From the NCBI RefSeq assembly GCF_026210795.1, contig NC_089435.1:496001-560000 (forward strand): a stretch of DNA of 64,000 bases, in the 5' to 3' direction. The translations under genes were made by a program, and so were the position numbers. A model generated the notes under the pieces. The model had not been told where the DNA came from and searched no databases. It was given only the letters and a program-made list of their open reading frames with translations. The stretch comes from Rhizophagus irregularis. Its lineage: Eukaryota > Glomeromycota > Glomeromycetes > Glomerales > Glomeraceae. Below are positions 11,536-22,971 of the stretch, one piece after another (positions within the stretch are counted from its first letter, which is position 1; each line of letters begins with the position of its first letter).

Positions 11536-11772
11536 TACTTCCTATACAAGCTCTATTGAGAAGTGAAAACAAGTGAATATTTGCGATGCGTAACCAAAGG
11601 AAGAATGATAACTAATAAAATAGTACCGTAAATACAGTAGGTACAAGAACCACAAAACGTCACAAGAGTAGTTTGAATGGTTTTTCACTTACAAACAAGT
11701 TTTTAATAGCCAATGAAACTCATTACCCATATGTTGTCCAAAGGCAGTAAATACAGTTCTTAATGTTAAAAA

Positions 11773-12040
11773 AGGTGTTTACTTGCGTGTGAAAAAAAAG
11801 GTATTTACTTGCGCGTGAAAAAAGGTATTTATTTGCGCGTAAAAAAAAAAGGCATTTCTCTTGCGCGTGAAAAAAGATATTTACTTACGCGTGAAAAAAA
11901 GGTATTCACTTGTGCGTGAAAAAAAAAGGTATTTATTGTATTTATTTTCGCGTGAAAAAAAAGATATTTATTTGCGTGTGATAAAAAGGTATTTGTTAGA
12001 TATTTATTTGAAAAGAAAGTATTTATAAAAAAAGTATTTA
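11773..12040. repeat. Minisatellite, about nine units of ~27 bp
   Basis: Units of the type AAAAAAGGTATTTACTTGCGCGTG, with variable A-tract length and decay of the GCGCG core toward the right end. Clean tandem organisation and no coding potential. Confidence 0.85.
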
Positions 12041-14320
12041 GTTGAGTTTGAAGGAGGAATGAAAGAGATGGAGGAGAGATATGTATTAAAAAAAAAGAAA
12101 AGAACCGTATAAATATTATTTTTTTTGTTGTACAATGATCATAGAAAAAGTATAAATGATATCAATATCTGCAATCAATTAAATCAATTACTCAACAATA
12201 TCAATACGTATAGTTATATTGTAGCTTTTAATTACCTAATCATGATGTATTTACATTCATATACATCTTTTTATTCATATGAATAATTATAATACAACTT
12301 ATAATTATAATAGGAGACAGACACAAACTAACACAAGCCACCGATTTTATTAAGTATATCATAATAATTTATTGCTGCATATGCTTTAAAGTAGGTAATA
12401 TTCTTTTTACCGTATAACGATTTACGATATGATGTAAAATTTCAAGAGAGTTGTCTTTAAGAGATTTAAATGGCGTATGAAAAACTTTTATTCTTAAAAA
12501 AATTTGTTGAAAGAGATGTTTTTTCAATGACTGACTACCATCTTCGTAGTGGATACCATTCTTGCTGAGTTTTTTAGTGCCTAGACTACGTATATTGCAC
12601 TCATACATTGATACCAAAAATTCAATAAGACAAAGTTGCCTTTCAACCTTAATGAAGACCAAGGATAGAAATCGGTATAGGTTAGGACTGCCACCAGGAA
12701 TCCAGGAACTTTTTTCCATAATCATCTTTTTACAAATACTTCAATTATTTGAATCTTTTATTTATATATTCAGTATTTATTTAATTTGGCCGACCACCTT
12801 AATGTTGAGAAGAATTGAAATTATATTATACAAATGTTAACAATCTATTATATGACTTTTTACTTTAATAATTAATTATAATTATTAACTAAGAGGCTTA
12901 ATTTATACATTTAATTGATTTAAAATTTGGTCCATAAATTACTTTATACTAGTAATATTATTATTACTTGTATAACATTTTAAAAAAACTTTTGTTTTAA
13001 AGTTTTATTATAATTACAATATCTCTTGATTTGAAATTTATTTTTTTTAGAAGCTTGTAATTTCAAATATCTTTATTATTTTCGTATACTTTGAAGTTTT
13101 TTTAAATAATTCAATTAAAAAAATGAGGAATTGTAATATAAAAAATATCACGTATAGGCATTATTTATCACATGATAAACAATTTATTGATCATTTGATC
13201 CTATACAAAATGGTCCGATCAATGTCTCATCATCACCGGAATTTTAGGAATCCTTCTCTTGTAAGATGTTGAGAATAAACAATGTTAATAAAATAAATAT
13301 ATCATTTTAACTACCACTAATACCATCTTAAAATTATTATTTCTGACCAATGATAACATTACTTTTGTTCTTATATTTTATTTTAATCCTTGCTTAATGT
13401 CTCGTAGAAAATCTTATGATAAATTCCTTATCTAATATTTTGAATAATTTCATTATTTGTTGAATTATTTCCTAATTCACGTGGTTTTCCTTGTTATTAT
13501 TATTATTTTGTTATTTCTTAATTATTTTTTTTTTGTTATTGTTTTATTCTTTATTTTCTTTGGTTGTTAGATATTATATTTTATTTCACGGGTAAATTTT
13601 GAGGCTGATAGGGCTGAGTTTTTTTTGGTAATTATCATCTATTTTCAGATAATAAATTTTCTTACATTTAATTTAAATTGATTATATTTATCGTGTGATC
13701 ATGCATATTTGTATTTCAGATAATTTGACACTCCGCTATATTTAAGGCAAAAATAATGATTGTAGACTAACCGATATGGAAATTTACTATTGTTTGAATT
13801 TACTTTTAAAGAAAAAAAAAACTTACTACGTGACGCAATGATTTCTCTAAATCAGAGTTAGTAAAGATGACTCATATGTCAAACAAACTATTAGTCAGAC
13901 TTATATCATGTGATAAGAAAATAATATAAAAAAGTACACCTTCTCAACAAAAAAAATCACTACCTAATAAAAAACTCTCCTAACAAAAAAGCAATAGTTT
14001 CCAAGTTCTAAACTCTCCTAACAAAAAAAAAGATGACGGGGACGGTCCATACGAACAACAAAAGACTTTATGGGTAATAACGTCGCCTCCGACCTATGAA
14101 GAAATTAAACGTTAAAATCTAATGTCTAATAAATGTTACTGTTTACTGGAATTTTTAAGAGGTGGGTAAAGAGTATTCTATCACCCACTGACCATAATCC
14201 TTGACTGCACACCGCGAAAGCAACGTGCGAAGGTTTATGAGGGCTGACCGAACGGCTTTAAAGGGTTGCAAATAGATGACTGGGGCCCATCGTACCCCAA
14301 GGTTATATCTTTAAAAGTGG

Positions 14321-14370
14321 AGCCTTGGTTAAGGTACCTGAATATAAGTCATCAGGTTCAAATTCACCGT
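14321..14370 (+). other. tRNA-like box A/box B pair, possible SINE or tRNA relic
   Basis: TTGGTTAAGG (D-loop-like, about 14325) and GGTTCAAATTC (T-loop-like, 14355-14365) are about 30 bp apart, as in a pol III internal promoter. The acceptor and T stems do not pair convincingly, so it is not called as a tRNA gene. Confidence 0.2.
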
Positions 14371-16822
14371 CTTGAAGATATAGTAGTTGGCTGCCAAGTG
14401 CTCTGGAGTCACTCTTGCAAAGGATCTGATGGTCATAATAGAGAATATAGATGGTGGTGAAGGATACCATGATATATATAGTCACTCCCGAAATGTATAC
14501 TTATCCCTAAGGTAGTTGGGTTATGGTGTACAACCACTTGTCAAAATGGTCACTGTTCACAATACCATTTTGGTATTCACTATTATGGCCTGAAGTGAAT
14601 GAGCTAGAACTAACATAAGGTTTCAATGCTAATTTATAGGGATAAGCGGAAAGAAATGCAATAAAGAGAACTCTACTTCAAGAATTTAAATCGGCTTTTA
14701 TTGCTTCGAATCTTTTCAGTTTACATTTTTCATTATTTTATGTTACCACACAATTGGTTGACTGACCACCCAACTAGCGTTATAAGATCAACATACTGTA
14801 TAATGAAGTCCGGCAAAAAAAAATAGAGATATATGTGACGGTATAATCTATAGTCAATAATCATGTATATTAGTGTAGAAAATTTGCAAGGCGCCTTTCG
14901 GCCGTCGTATCACGGCTATGAGCGAATCATGTAATTTATTTACTACATCAATAAATAATTCATCCGAAAAGGCTATACATTGTATTAAGAATATTTTTTG
15001 TGGGATATAGAGATGTATGGTGATAAAAAAGTGAGACCTAAAGTCCCACCTGAATAAAATAGATCACGTCCTAGTTGTAATCGAATATGCAATCTGAATT
15101 TGATAATTAATGCGCAGTAACGTTGTATCCCAGGAAAGCGTAATTTATTCTCGAACTTTCTTGCATATACTCAAAGTTTTACGTATAGATCTTTGTGGTA
15201 TAAATCCATTGATCAGATTTTCATGATGCGATCATATTAACGTAATCTTCCCTAAAGTGTATTCCAAAATTGACCCTGCAAATTATATAAAAAGGTGAGA
15301 CCCTGATTAGTGAACTCTTTATCTATCTTGTGCAAGTAAGGTGAAAAAATAACAAACGAACAATCAAACTTACCATTATTTACATCATCAATAATATTAA
15401 TCAAACGAACTCGTATATGTCGCAAATTGATAAAAGGTATGTTGGTTTTGTTGCTCGACTAGTTTCTAAAAGAACATCATCACAATGTTAATCGATTTTT
15501 CCGGCTCTATAGATGCTCAAAGTCAAAGCGGGCATATTACTATTCTTGATCTTTTAACATATTTGATATTCGCCGAGAAATCGTGATCTCTAGCACGTGC
15601 CTCATCGGCGCAGTGAAATTCAGAGAAAAAAAAATCTCAACCGTGGCCTGACCATGGAATTTGGCGTAGTATCATTCCTGCCGATAAAAAAAAATCGAAA
15701 CACTTTTATTATAACGCATTAAGCAATGAATACGAGACAGAATTGAATGTTATTAAATGGATCATAGTAGTAAGTGTAAATCAGAAATATTGCTTATTTT
15801 TTTTACCTCATTGCTAAATCTTCCGAATTTATACTTAGGTTCGTAATTTCCTATTCTCGGAGAAGTTCTCTTGCTAGAATATTATTATTTTATTTAGTGT
15901 TGTATGGGCGGGAGTGATGTACTGTAAATAGACAAAACTTTTATAGATATGTGTGGGATAATTTATTTCGGAAATCTAGTGTAGAAAAAGCTGAGAATCT
16001 ATAGTGATAGAAGCAAATTGGTTATAGATATTTTTCGGAAACGTGAGAGAACAAAGAAAAAACTTGACCCACTTTGAAAACATCATACAATTTATTCGCT
16101 TAACACAGTCCTATTTCTTGGATTAAATTTCCAGATTTGCAATAAATAATAAAATTGTGTACTTGTGTTTGGCCACGTTATTTATAATAATGTGCATGTG
16201 GGATCTGTGTCTATCCTTACTATGATATACAACACAAATCGCAATTCGTAACTCATAATCCTGCGCGTTGACCTGATTAATTTCGATGTCATATGATCGC
16301 TCGAATTTTTATAAATAGCTTGAATTTCATTGCCATATCACAGATGACTTTCTTTGAAACACCCGCAAAATACTGGAGCTTGGACACAATTGCATCACAC
16401 TATTGTTATTACGAAGACAACGTTTGTCGCATTCTCGACTATATTTAGAAAGACTGATGCTCAGCAAGTAAAATAACTTCTGGGTCCTGACTGGACGATA
16501 CGTAAATAGCATTTTGATGTTTCTCTGAATGGAGATACGCGTCATATGGAGCAAAATCAATGTCAAAGGTCCGCAACCAAATTATTTATTAGTATTTTAT
16601 TTTTATTTTTAAAATATGCGACAAAAGCTGGACTACAAGTAAACGCTAGCAGACCGAATTACAAAAACGATACAAAACTAGACTAATGCGAGTGGCTAAA
16701 TTAGCAGTGAATCTGAATCACGTGATTCCTGATTTACGATATAAGTCAAAATTTCTTATAATTATGTCATTTAATAGTTGCGGTTGCGACTTGTCTTTTT
16801 ATAATGAAGCACTACAATAATG

Positions 16823-17278
16823 TTAAAAGGCGCACAAAACTGTAAGGGCTGAAATAGAACTCAAACAAGAAGTAGAAGAGTGTTTTAGACAAAGCCTTTT
16901 AAGTATGTATTTGAAAAATCGAAAATAGGATGGTATAAAAGTAACTCCAGTTGTTTGTCTTTTTATCAAAAAATATTTTCGCAACATAGATAAATCAATT
17001 CTTTGGATTTTACACAAAGTTTTTGGAAAAAAAACAACACCACCATCAAGTTTTTTCAGAAGCATAAGTAAACAAAAAGCAGCCGACCACCTAAAATTCA
17101 ATAAAATAAGCTGTTTCTCATTAATAAATTTACATTTATGTAATGAAAAACCTATTTTGAGAATAAAATCATATAACATTACATATGATTGATCTACATA
17201 TGATACCGTACTGGCTGTACGGTACAGAATTTTTGAAATTTTTGGAAAAATGATCAACAGTAACATACAGGTTTGCAA
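16823..17278 (-). CDS. Hypothetical ORF, 151 aa
   Basis: An uninterrupted minus-strand frame starting MQTCMLLLIIFPKISK and ending in SALTVLCAF. It is moderately hydrophobic and basic (many Lys, Leu, Ser), with a short hydrophobic N-terminus but no motif I recognise. It is longer than chance ORFs nearby, yet nothing supports expression. It could be a relic or noise. Confidence 0.2.
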   Translation of the reverse strand: MQTCMLLLIIFPKISKILYRTASTVSYVDQSYVMLYDFILKIGFSLHKCKFINEKQLILLNFRWSAAFCLLMLLKKLDGGVVFFPKTLCKIQRIDLSMLRKYFLIKRQTTGVTFIPSYFRFFKYILKRLCLKHSSTSCLSSISALTVLCAF

Positions 17279-17562
17279 ATGCTTACTAGTACTGAATAGC
17301 CTACTACCTTCTCAAGTCTCTTGCTTGCAAGAAAAAAATGTTCGAGAAACCAAGATAAAAGGTTTCTGGTTTGGTACTAACTATTTGGTTTTGTAGGACG
17401 AGTGAGATTACAGGGCTTTGACGTGGAAAAAGGTTGGGCTACACGCTAGGCCATGTTTGCCTTTGTACCTTTGTCTAAACTTAGTCAGTGTTTCTTTAGT
17501 CGTAGTTTTTGTGATTCTGTTCTTCCAGTATTAGAGATAGAGATAGTTGTTTTGTTTTTAGG

Positions 17563-17711
17563 CCCTATAAAAACGAAATGTGTTAAATTTGTTGTTCATG
17601 TGTAATAAGTGTCTAAAAAAGCACCATTTTGTCCGATTACAAAAAAAAGAAAATTAAACAAAATGGTGCTTTTTTAGGCATTTATTACACATGAACAACA
17701 AATTTATAGGG
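17563..17711. mobile_element. Short foldback/MITE-like inverted repeat
   Basis: Arms of about 50-65 bp begin and end with CCCTATAAA and contain TTTGTTGTTCATGTGTAATA and AAAAAAGCACCATTTTGT. The left arm has about 14 extra bases just inside the end. The loop is about 25 bp. It forms a near-perfect hairpin and has no ORF. Confidence 0.75.
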
Positions 17712-18000
17712 AGGATAGATTAATGTTTTGTTATAGAGTCATATCATGTTGCACGTATGATTCTAGGTATTTCTGTAGTTGGATATCTATCATTAATAAA
17801 GAAATGCGTTACAAAAAAAAACAATTATATATGTAAGCGTAAAATATTATTTCTCTAATAAAATGCTGATCTCCACGAGAGTAAAATTTAAAAAAAAAAA
17901 TTATGAGCGATTATAATTAAATTTAAAGATCACTGAATTTAATTCTTTTTTTACTTTATTTATGTGGGCAGTAGACTATGTTTAATTTTTTATAAATTAA

Positions 18001-18261
18001 CAAGAGGAACTTGGGAGACTTCTTGCATCAAACGAGGACTTTTTAATTACCATCGATGATAAGAAATTGCCTGAAATTCCTTTCAATTACGTACAACCTT
18101 CCAACAACAACACACCCCGACCTAACAACACGCCCCCATTTAACAACACATCCCAGCCTAACAAAACGCCTCCATTTAACAATACGCCTCTTCCTAACAA
18201 TACTGAGATGCCAGTAATTTCTGTGAGAAATGCTGAAAGTTTGAACGCTAATAGCAATTAA
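18001..18261 (+). CDS. Possible last exon of an Asn/Pro/Thr-rich protein
   Basis: Open from CAAGAG at 18001 (EELGRLLASNEDFLITIDDK, then LPEIPFNYVQPSN), followed by four or five degenerate repeats of NNTPPFNNT/NNTPRPN type, ending NANSN with a stop at 18259-18261. It opens just after a T-rich tract and an AG, as an acceptor would. No upstream exon was identified, so the gene may be truncated or the exon orphaned. Family unknown. Confidence 0.33.
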   Translation, partial: QEELGRLLASNEDFLITIDDKKLPEIPFNYVQPSNNNTPRPNNTPPFNNTSQPNKTPPFNNTPLPNNTEMPVISVRNAESLNANSN

Positions 18262-20684
18262 TAATATAAAAACGACAATGAGAATGAGAAAATGAATTAC
18301 TCAAATAATAATGTATTATTTTTCTCATTAAAATTTTTTTTTTTGTTTAATTTATTTTTCTTTTAGGGTCAAAATAACAACCAAAGTTAATATTAAATGT
18401 CTCCAATATGTATAATATGGAGTCGTTTAAAATCTCGACGAATCCCGTTACAACACAAAACTCATTAACCCGACACTTATTGTCCCGATATATTATTACT
18501 TTTATAGTCGTAATATTATTGTAATACTTTGTAATAATTAATCCTTTTATTAATATGTAATAATTTTTAAAATATATCGCAAAAATTAAATAAAAATTAA
18601 TATATTTTTAATATTTAAATGGGAATCTGGCGTCCGTGGCGTCAAATAAAAGTAAAATTATGTGAAAAAATTATTATAAAAAACTAACTATTTGAAACTT
18701 TAGAATAAATATTATGTATTAAAATACAGTATGTTAGTATTGAACAGGTTCACATAAAGAGAATGAAAATCGGGCATCTGAAAAAAATTACTTATGATCG
18801 ACATAAAATCATATACGGATCAGTCGGATCATGAATCAAGAATTTCGCAAAAATTGCAAAAATATATAAAAATTAATGTCTTTTATAAAAAATACGTTAC
18901 AATAATTAAATACTTTGCAAAAATTAATGGTTTTAATGAATATTTTTATTATTAATAATTAATGATTTTAATAATACATCACAAAAATTAACAATTAATA
19001 TTTTTTTATTGATATGTAATGATTTTTTATAACGCTTCACAAATATTAATGTTTTATTATAAATGTCATCCCTGATACAGAATCAGTAAAATACATTTCC
19101 TGAAACCAATCTTCAAAAACAGTTGTCATGAGGGATTTTTGTGTCTACTAAAAAAACTGCGTCTTGTTACATTTTTTTTTCAAACATGTACTGTATATGT
19201 AGTATATATTAAGAATGAATAACTAATTTCGGCGTAGAAACAATAATTTAAGTGAAGATTCTTTAACGATTGTATGAAAAGATAGGTTTGATAGGTAGTA
19301 TGATACAATATTTTGCATAGTCATACGATTAATCACGTGATCATCTGCCACTTCGCATGAGTAACGTGACTAATTTGTTAGTTGTGAGGCGTAGTATTAT
19401 ATTTAGTTTAAGATTATTATTTCTGCGGTCCGTATTAATGACATTAAACTATCAAAATGGGCTAATCATAACTCCGGGATCACGAGTATAAACTGAGCTA
19501 GTTCTTGTGTTCACTTTTATTTTTAGGGATTGGGAATAGGATCGTAATATTACTTTATAAGGATATAGGATGAAGATCAAGAATTGCGAATTTTGAAAAG
19601 TTTATAATTATGAAAAGTGGAAAACGACATTGGGAATCACTTCAAGAAAAAGCATCACTAATATCAAAATTTGTTGGGATCAAAAATTGGAAGACTTCAA
19701 AAAGGGAGAACTGAAATATTTTTGTGGTCTTAGAATTTATTTCTATGAAAATCATTTATTAGAATATACAGTAAATAGGGGTAAATTTAGACCTCATGAA
19801 AAGGGACGAATTATTAGGAATTAACAGAATTTACGATCATTTATTAGAAATTATCTTATTAGGAAATATTATTAAACCAAGCATTTTATTATTTTGTCGT
19901 AATTTTATATTATTAATAAAAATATCATTTTTGTTAAGACTATGATTATCACGGGCGTAGGTCTTACAATACTTATATCGACTTATCAGTTATCATCCAT
20001 TTATAAAAAGATTTTAGATGAATATTAAAAAATCTTACAATAAGTCACTTTTAATTTGACTTACTGGAAAATTATATAGCAAGTCTATTTATTACAAAAT
20101 TAGGTCCTAGTATTAAATATATTTTTCAGTCCTACTATTATAGTAAAATTAAACACTATGTAAAAAAGAATTTTTTTTTTTTTTTTTTTATTACCAAATT
20201 TATTGTAACATAATTTAATTTAATAATAGAATGAAAATAATGCATAAAAAAACCAAGTAAATTTTGGTAATTTTTTTTAAACTTCATCTATATAACAAAA
20301 AATATGTCTGAACAAAAATAAAAGAAAATTTGCTTTTCATCAATTGAATAACAATCATTGATTAAATTATTTGAATATTAATAAGGATACTATCTATTCA
20401 TTAAGTATGACAATCAAATTTGTTAAACGCAAATTATTATTCTCTGAAAAAAATATAAATATAAAAATAAAAAATAAAAAAAACGTAATTATTTAATTAT
20501 ACTAAATAAGTAAATGGTAGTAATATTTTTCTTTTTTTGGTTATGAGGCGTAAAATTATTACGCCTCAAGGTCACAAAATTTATGTGAGACAACATGAAA
20601 TTTTGATCAACAATTTGCATTTTACTAATTTATCAAGTGAATGAACTTAAAATAATTCATTCATCCTTTCTTATTGATTACATT
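18262..20684. other. Intergenic, no gene recognised
   Basis: AT-rich with long A/T homopolymers (for example about 20170-20190). A 64-codon frame at 19630-19824 has no motif. The last ~150 bp are the presumed promoter of the kinase gene that starts at 20685. Confidence 0.45.
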
Positions 20685-22971
20685 ATGTCCACCCTTCGAA
20701 AAGAATTAATTTATACAACAATTAATAGAGCATTTACATTAACAGATACTAATATTTACAATGATATACACAAACAATTTGAATTTCAAAAACAAACAGT
20801 CCTTGCTGATAAAATTCTTACAAATGATGAAAAAACTTTCGCAATAAGAGATTTAACTAAAAATTATGATCAAAGTAAAGTTAATCATAATTCAGGAACA
20901 AAAAGAATTTGTGAAAATTGTAAGCAAGAATGTTTGGCCACATTATATTGTGAATTTTGTGTTCGAAATTATTTAAAAGAAGATTTTTCAAATTGGACAT
21001 CTGGAAATGATGATATTGATAATTTAATACAGAAATGTCAATTGGAAACAACTAGACCAAATGTAATAGTTGAATGGATCCCATATAGTAATTTAAAAAA
21101 TATTAAATATTTAACGAAAGGTGGATTTTCTGAAATTTATACAGCAGATTGGATTGACGGAGCGTATGAAGAATGGGATTCTGAAAAAAAACAATTAAAA
21201 AGAATTGAAAGACCTGGAATACAAAACATAGTGGTAGAAGTAATACTTAAAGCGTTAGAAAATGTTGAAAGTGCAAATCAAAGTTGGATTGAAGAGGTTT
21301 GTATTATTGTATTCTATATTTTATAAAATTGTTGTAATTTTTGTATTAGCACTAGTATTTTTACAATATTATCTTTTAGGCTAAATCGCATTTAACTATA
21401 AGTAATAAATGGGCAGATGTTGTTCGATGTTATGGTTTAACGCAAAATCCATCAAATGGAAATTATATGCTTGTAATGTATAAAATGGATATGGATTTAA
21501 GAAAATATTTACAACAAAATCATAATCAACTTACATGGAAAGATAGAATGAAAATTATTGAAGAAATAACTGCTGCACTTTATTATATTCATAAAGAGAA
21601 AGCAATTCATAGAGATTTGCATTCTGGAAATATATTATATTTACAATATAATAATTCCTGGTGTATTAGTGATCTTGGATTTTGTGGACCTGCTGATAAA
21701 TCTTCAACAAGTATATATGGAAATCTTCCATACATAGCACCCGAAGTTATTGTTGGAAGAGAATATACTTTTGCATCTGATATTTATAGTATTGCAATTC
21801 TTATGTGGGAAATTTCATCTGGACAAACACCATTTATAAATTATGAACATGAAAATGACATTGTAATGAATATTATTAACGGTATAAGGCCAAGAATTGT
21901 GCCAGGAACTCCATTAGAATATAAAAATTTAATGAAAGAATGTTGGGATGTTGATCCATTAAAAAGACCTGACGCTTATGCACTTGCAATTAAAGTGAAT
22001 GAACTTAATTTATATTTTCAAAATATGACAGATGAATTATTCAAATCAGAAATGGATAATTTAGAAATGAATAAAGTAGAAGAAAATTATACGAGTAGCA
22101 GATTATTTACAAGTAAAATTCACAACTTTGGAAATCTACCTGAACCAAGAAATGCAACAGAAGGTATATATAAGTGTATAATATTTTATTAATGAATATA
22201 TTATTTTAAAATGCATTATTAATGTTATCTTTTTATTATAACAGAAGAACAAGAAGGTATAACCGTATAAACAATAATTTCTACCATTTTTTGGTTACTA
22301 TAATAATTTAATTTTTAAATACTTTATTTTACTACTAATAGTGTTTCATAGTAAATTGTATGATTTTAACATTCCTGACAATAGTAAGTATTTAAATAAC
22401 ATTATAGCGTTGAATTATCATATAATGATTAATTTATCTTTTTTTAGTTGAAGACTTTAATAAATCAAATGAGCAGAATAGTAGCAAATCATCAAAAGTA
22501 ATTACTATTTTTAGAGGTAATATATTTTAATTATTGTCAAATCGAGATTGATTTATATATTAAATCTATATCTTAATTTTTAGATAGTAATAAAAAATTA
22601 TCTAAATTATTTAAAAAGTTGCAAATAAAGTCAAATAGTAAGTAAATTATTAACAAATAAAGTTACTATATCAATTTAATTTATTAAACGCGACTTTTAT
22701 TTAAAATTTAGATGACGAAAAAGAAAAAACTCAAAAATATGTCGATGGTAGGTGAAAATTTTATGTAATAACAAACAATTTTAATACCGTTTTAATTCTA
22801 TTTACTTATCTATTACAGGTGATGATGAAGTATATAATAATCCAAACTTTCATTCAAAAGAACAAGATGAACTGGAAATTCCTGATGGTAAGCTCTTAAA
22901 ATAAAGTAGAAAAAATAAATTCTTTATAAAGCAAATAATTAATCTATTTTTTATCTTTAGATGGATTTTAA
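20685..22971 (+). CDS. TKL-type protein kinase with N-terminal double-CxxC domain, nine exons, about 562 aa
   Basis: Start chosen at the ATG at 20685 because MSTLRKELIYTTINRAF aligns with the paralogues at 60.1 and 63.4 kb; an in-frame GTG lies 48 nt upstream. Residues about 65-90 carry CENCKQECLATLYCEFC, a zinc-binding-like motif. Kinase motifs: glycine loop LTKGGFSEIYTADW, VILK lysine, HRDLHSGNIL catalytic loop, SDLGF (DLG for DFG), GNLPYIAPEV activation end and ASDIYSIAILMWE. Exons: 20685-21296, 21380-22163, 22245-22256, 22342-22383, 22448-22516, 22584-22637, 22712-22747, 22819-22887, 22961-22971. All introns are GT-AG. Exons 3 to 8 begin and end in phase 1 and number 12-69 nt, giving an acidic, Lys-rich tail that ends NFHSKEQDELEIPDDGF. 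All catalytic residues are present; substrate unknown. Intron borders are inferred by eye and from the paralogues. Confidence 0.88.

Larger units (their letters stand above)
12041..17562. other. Gene-poor stretch with weak ORFs only
   Basis: No family recognised. Open frames at 12369-12725 (minus, 118 aa), 14303-14485 (minus) and 16327-16566 (minus) lack motifs, intron signals or plausible composition. A TATATAAAAAG box at about 15284 precedes an ATG at 15417 whose short frame runs into a GTATGT donor at about 15437. That could be the start of a small spliced gene, but the frame closes soon after the likely acceptor near 15513. Confidence 0.4.

Noticed and set aside
12369-12840. Opposed ORFs of 118 and 92 codons
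   Set aside because: They overlap each other, lack motifs, have no intron or promoter signals, and lie in a region without other coding evidence.
14321-14370. Possible tRNA gene
   Set aside because: Box A and box B look-alikes have the right spacing, but the acceptor and T stems do not pair. Kept only as a low-confidence relic.
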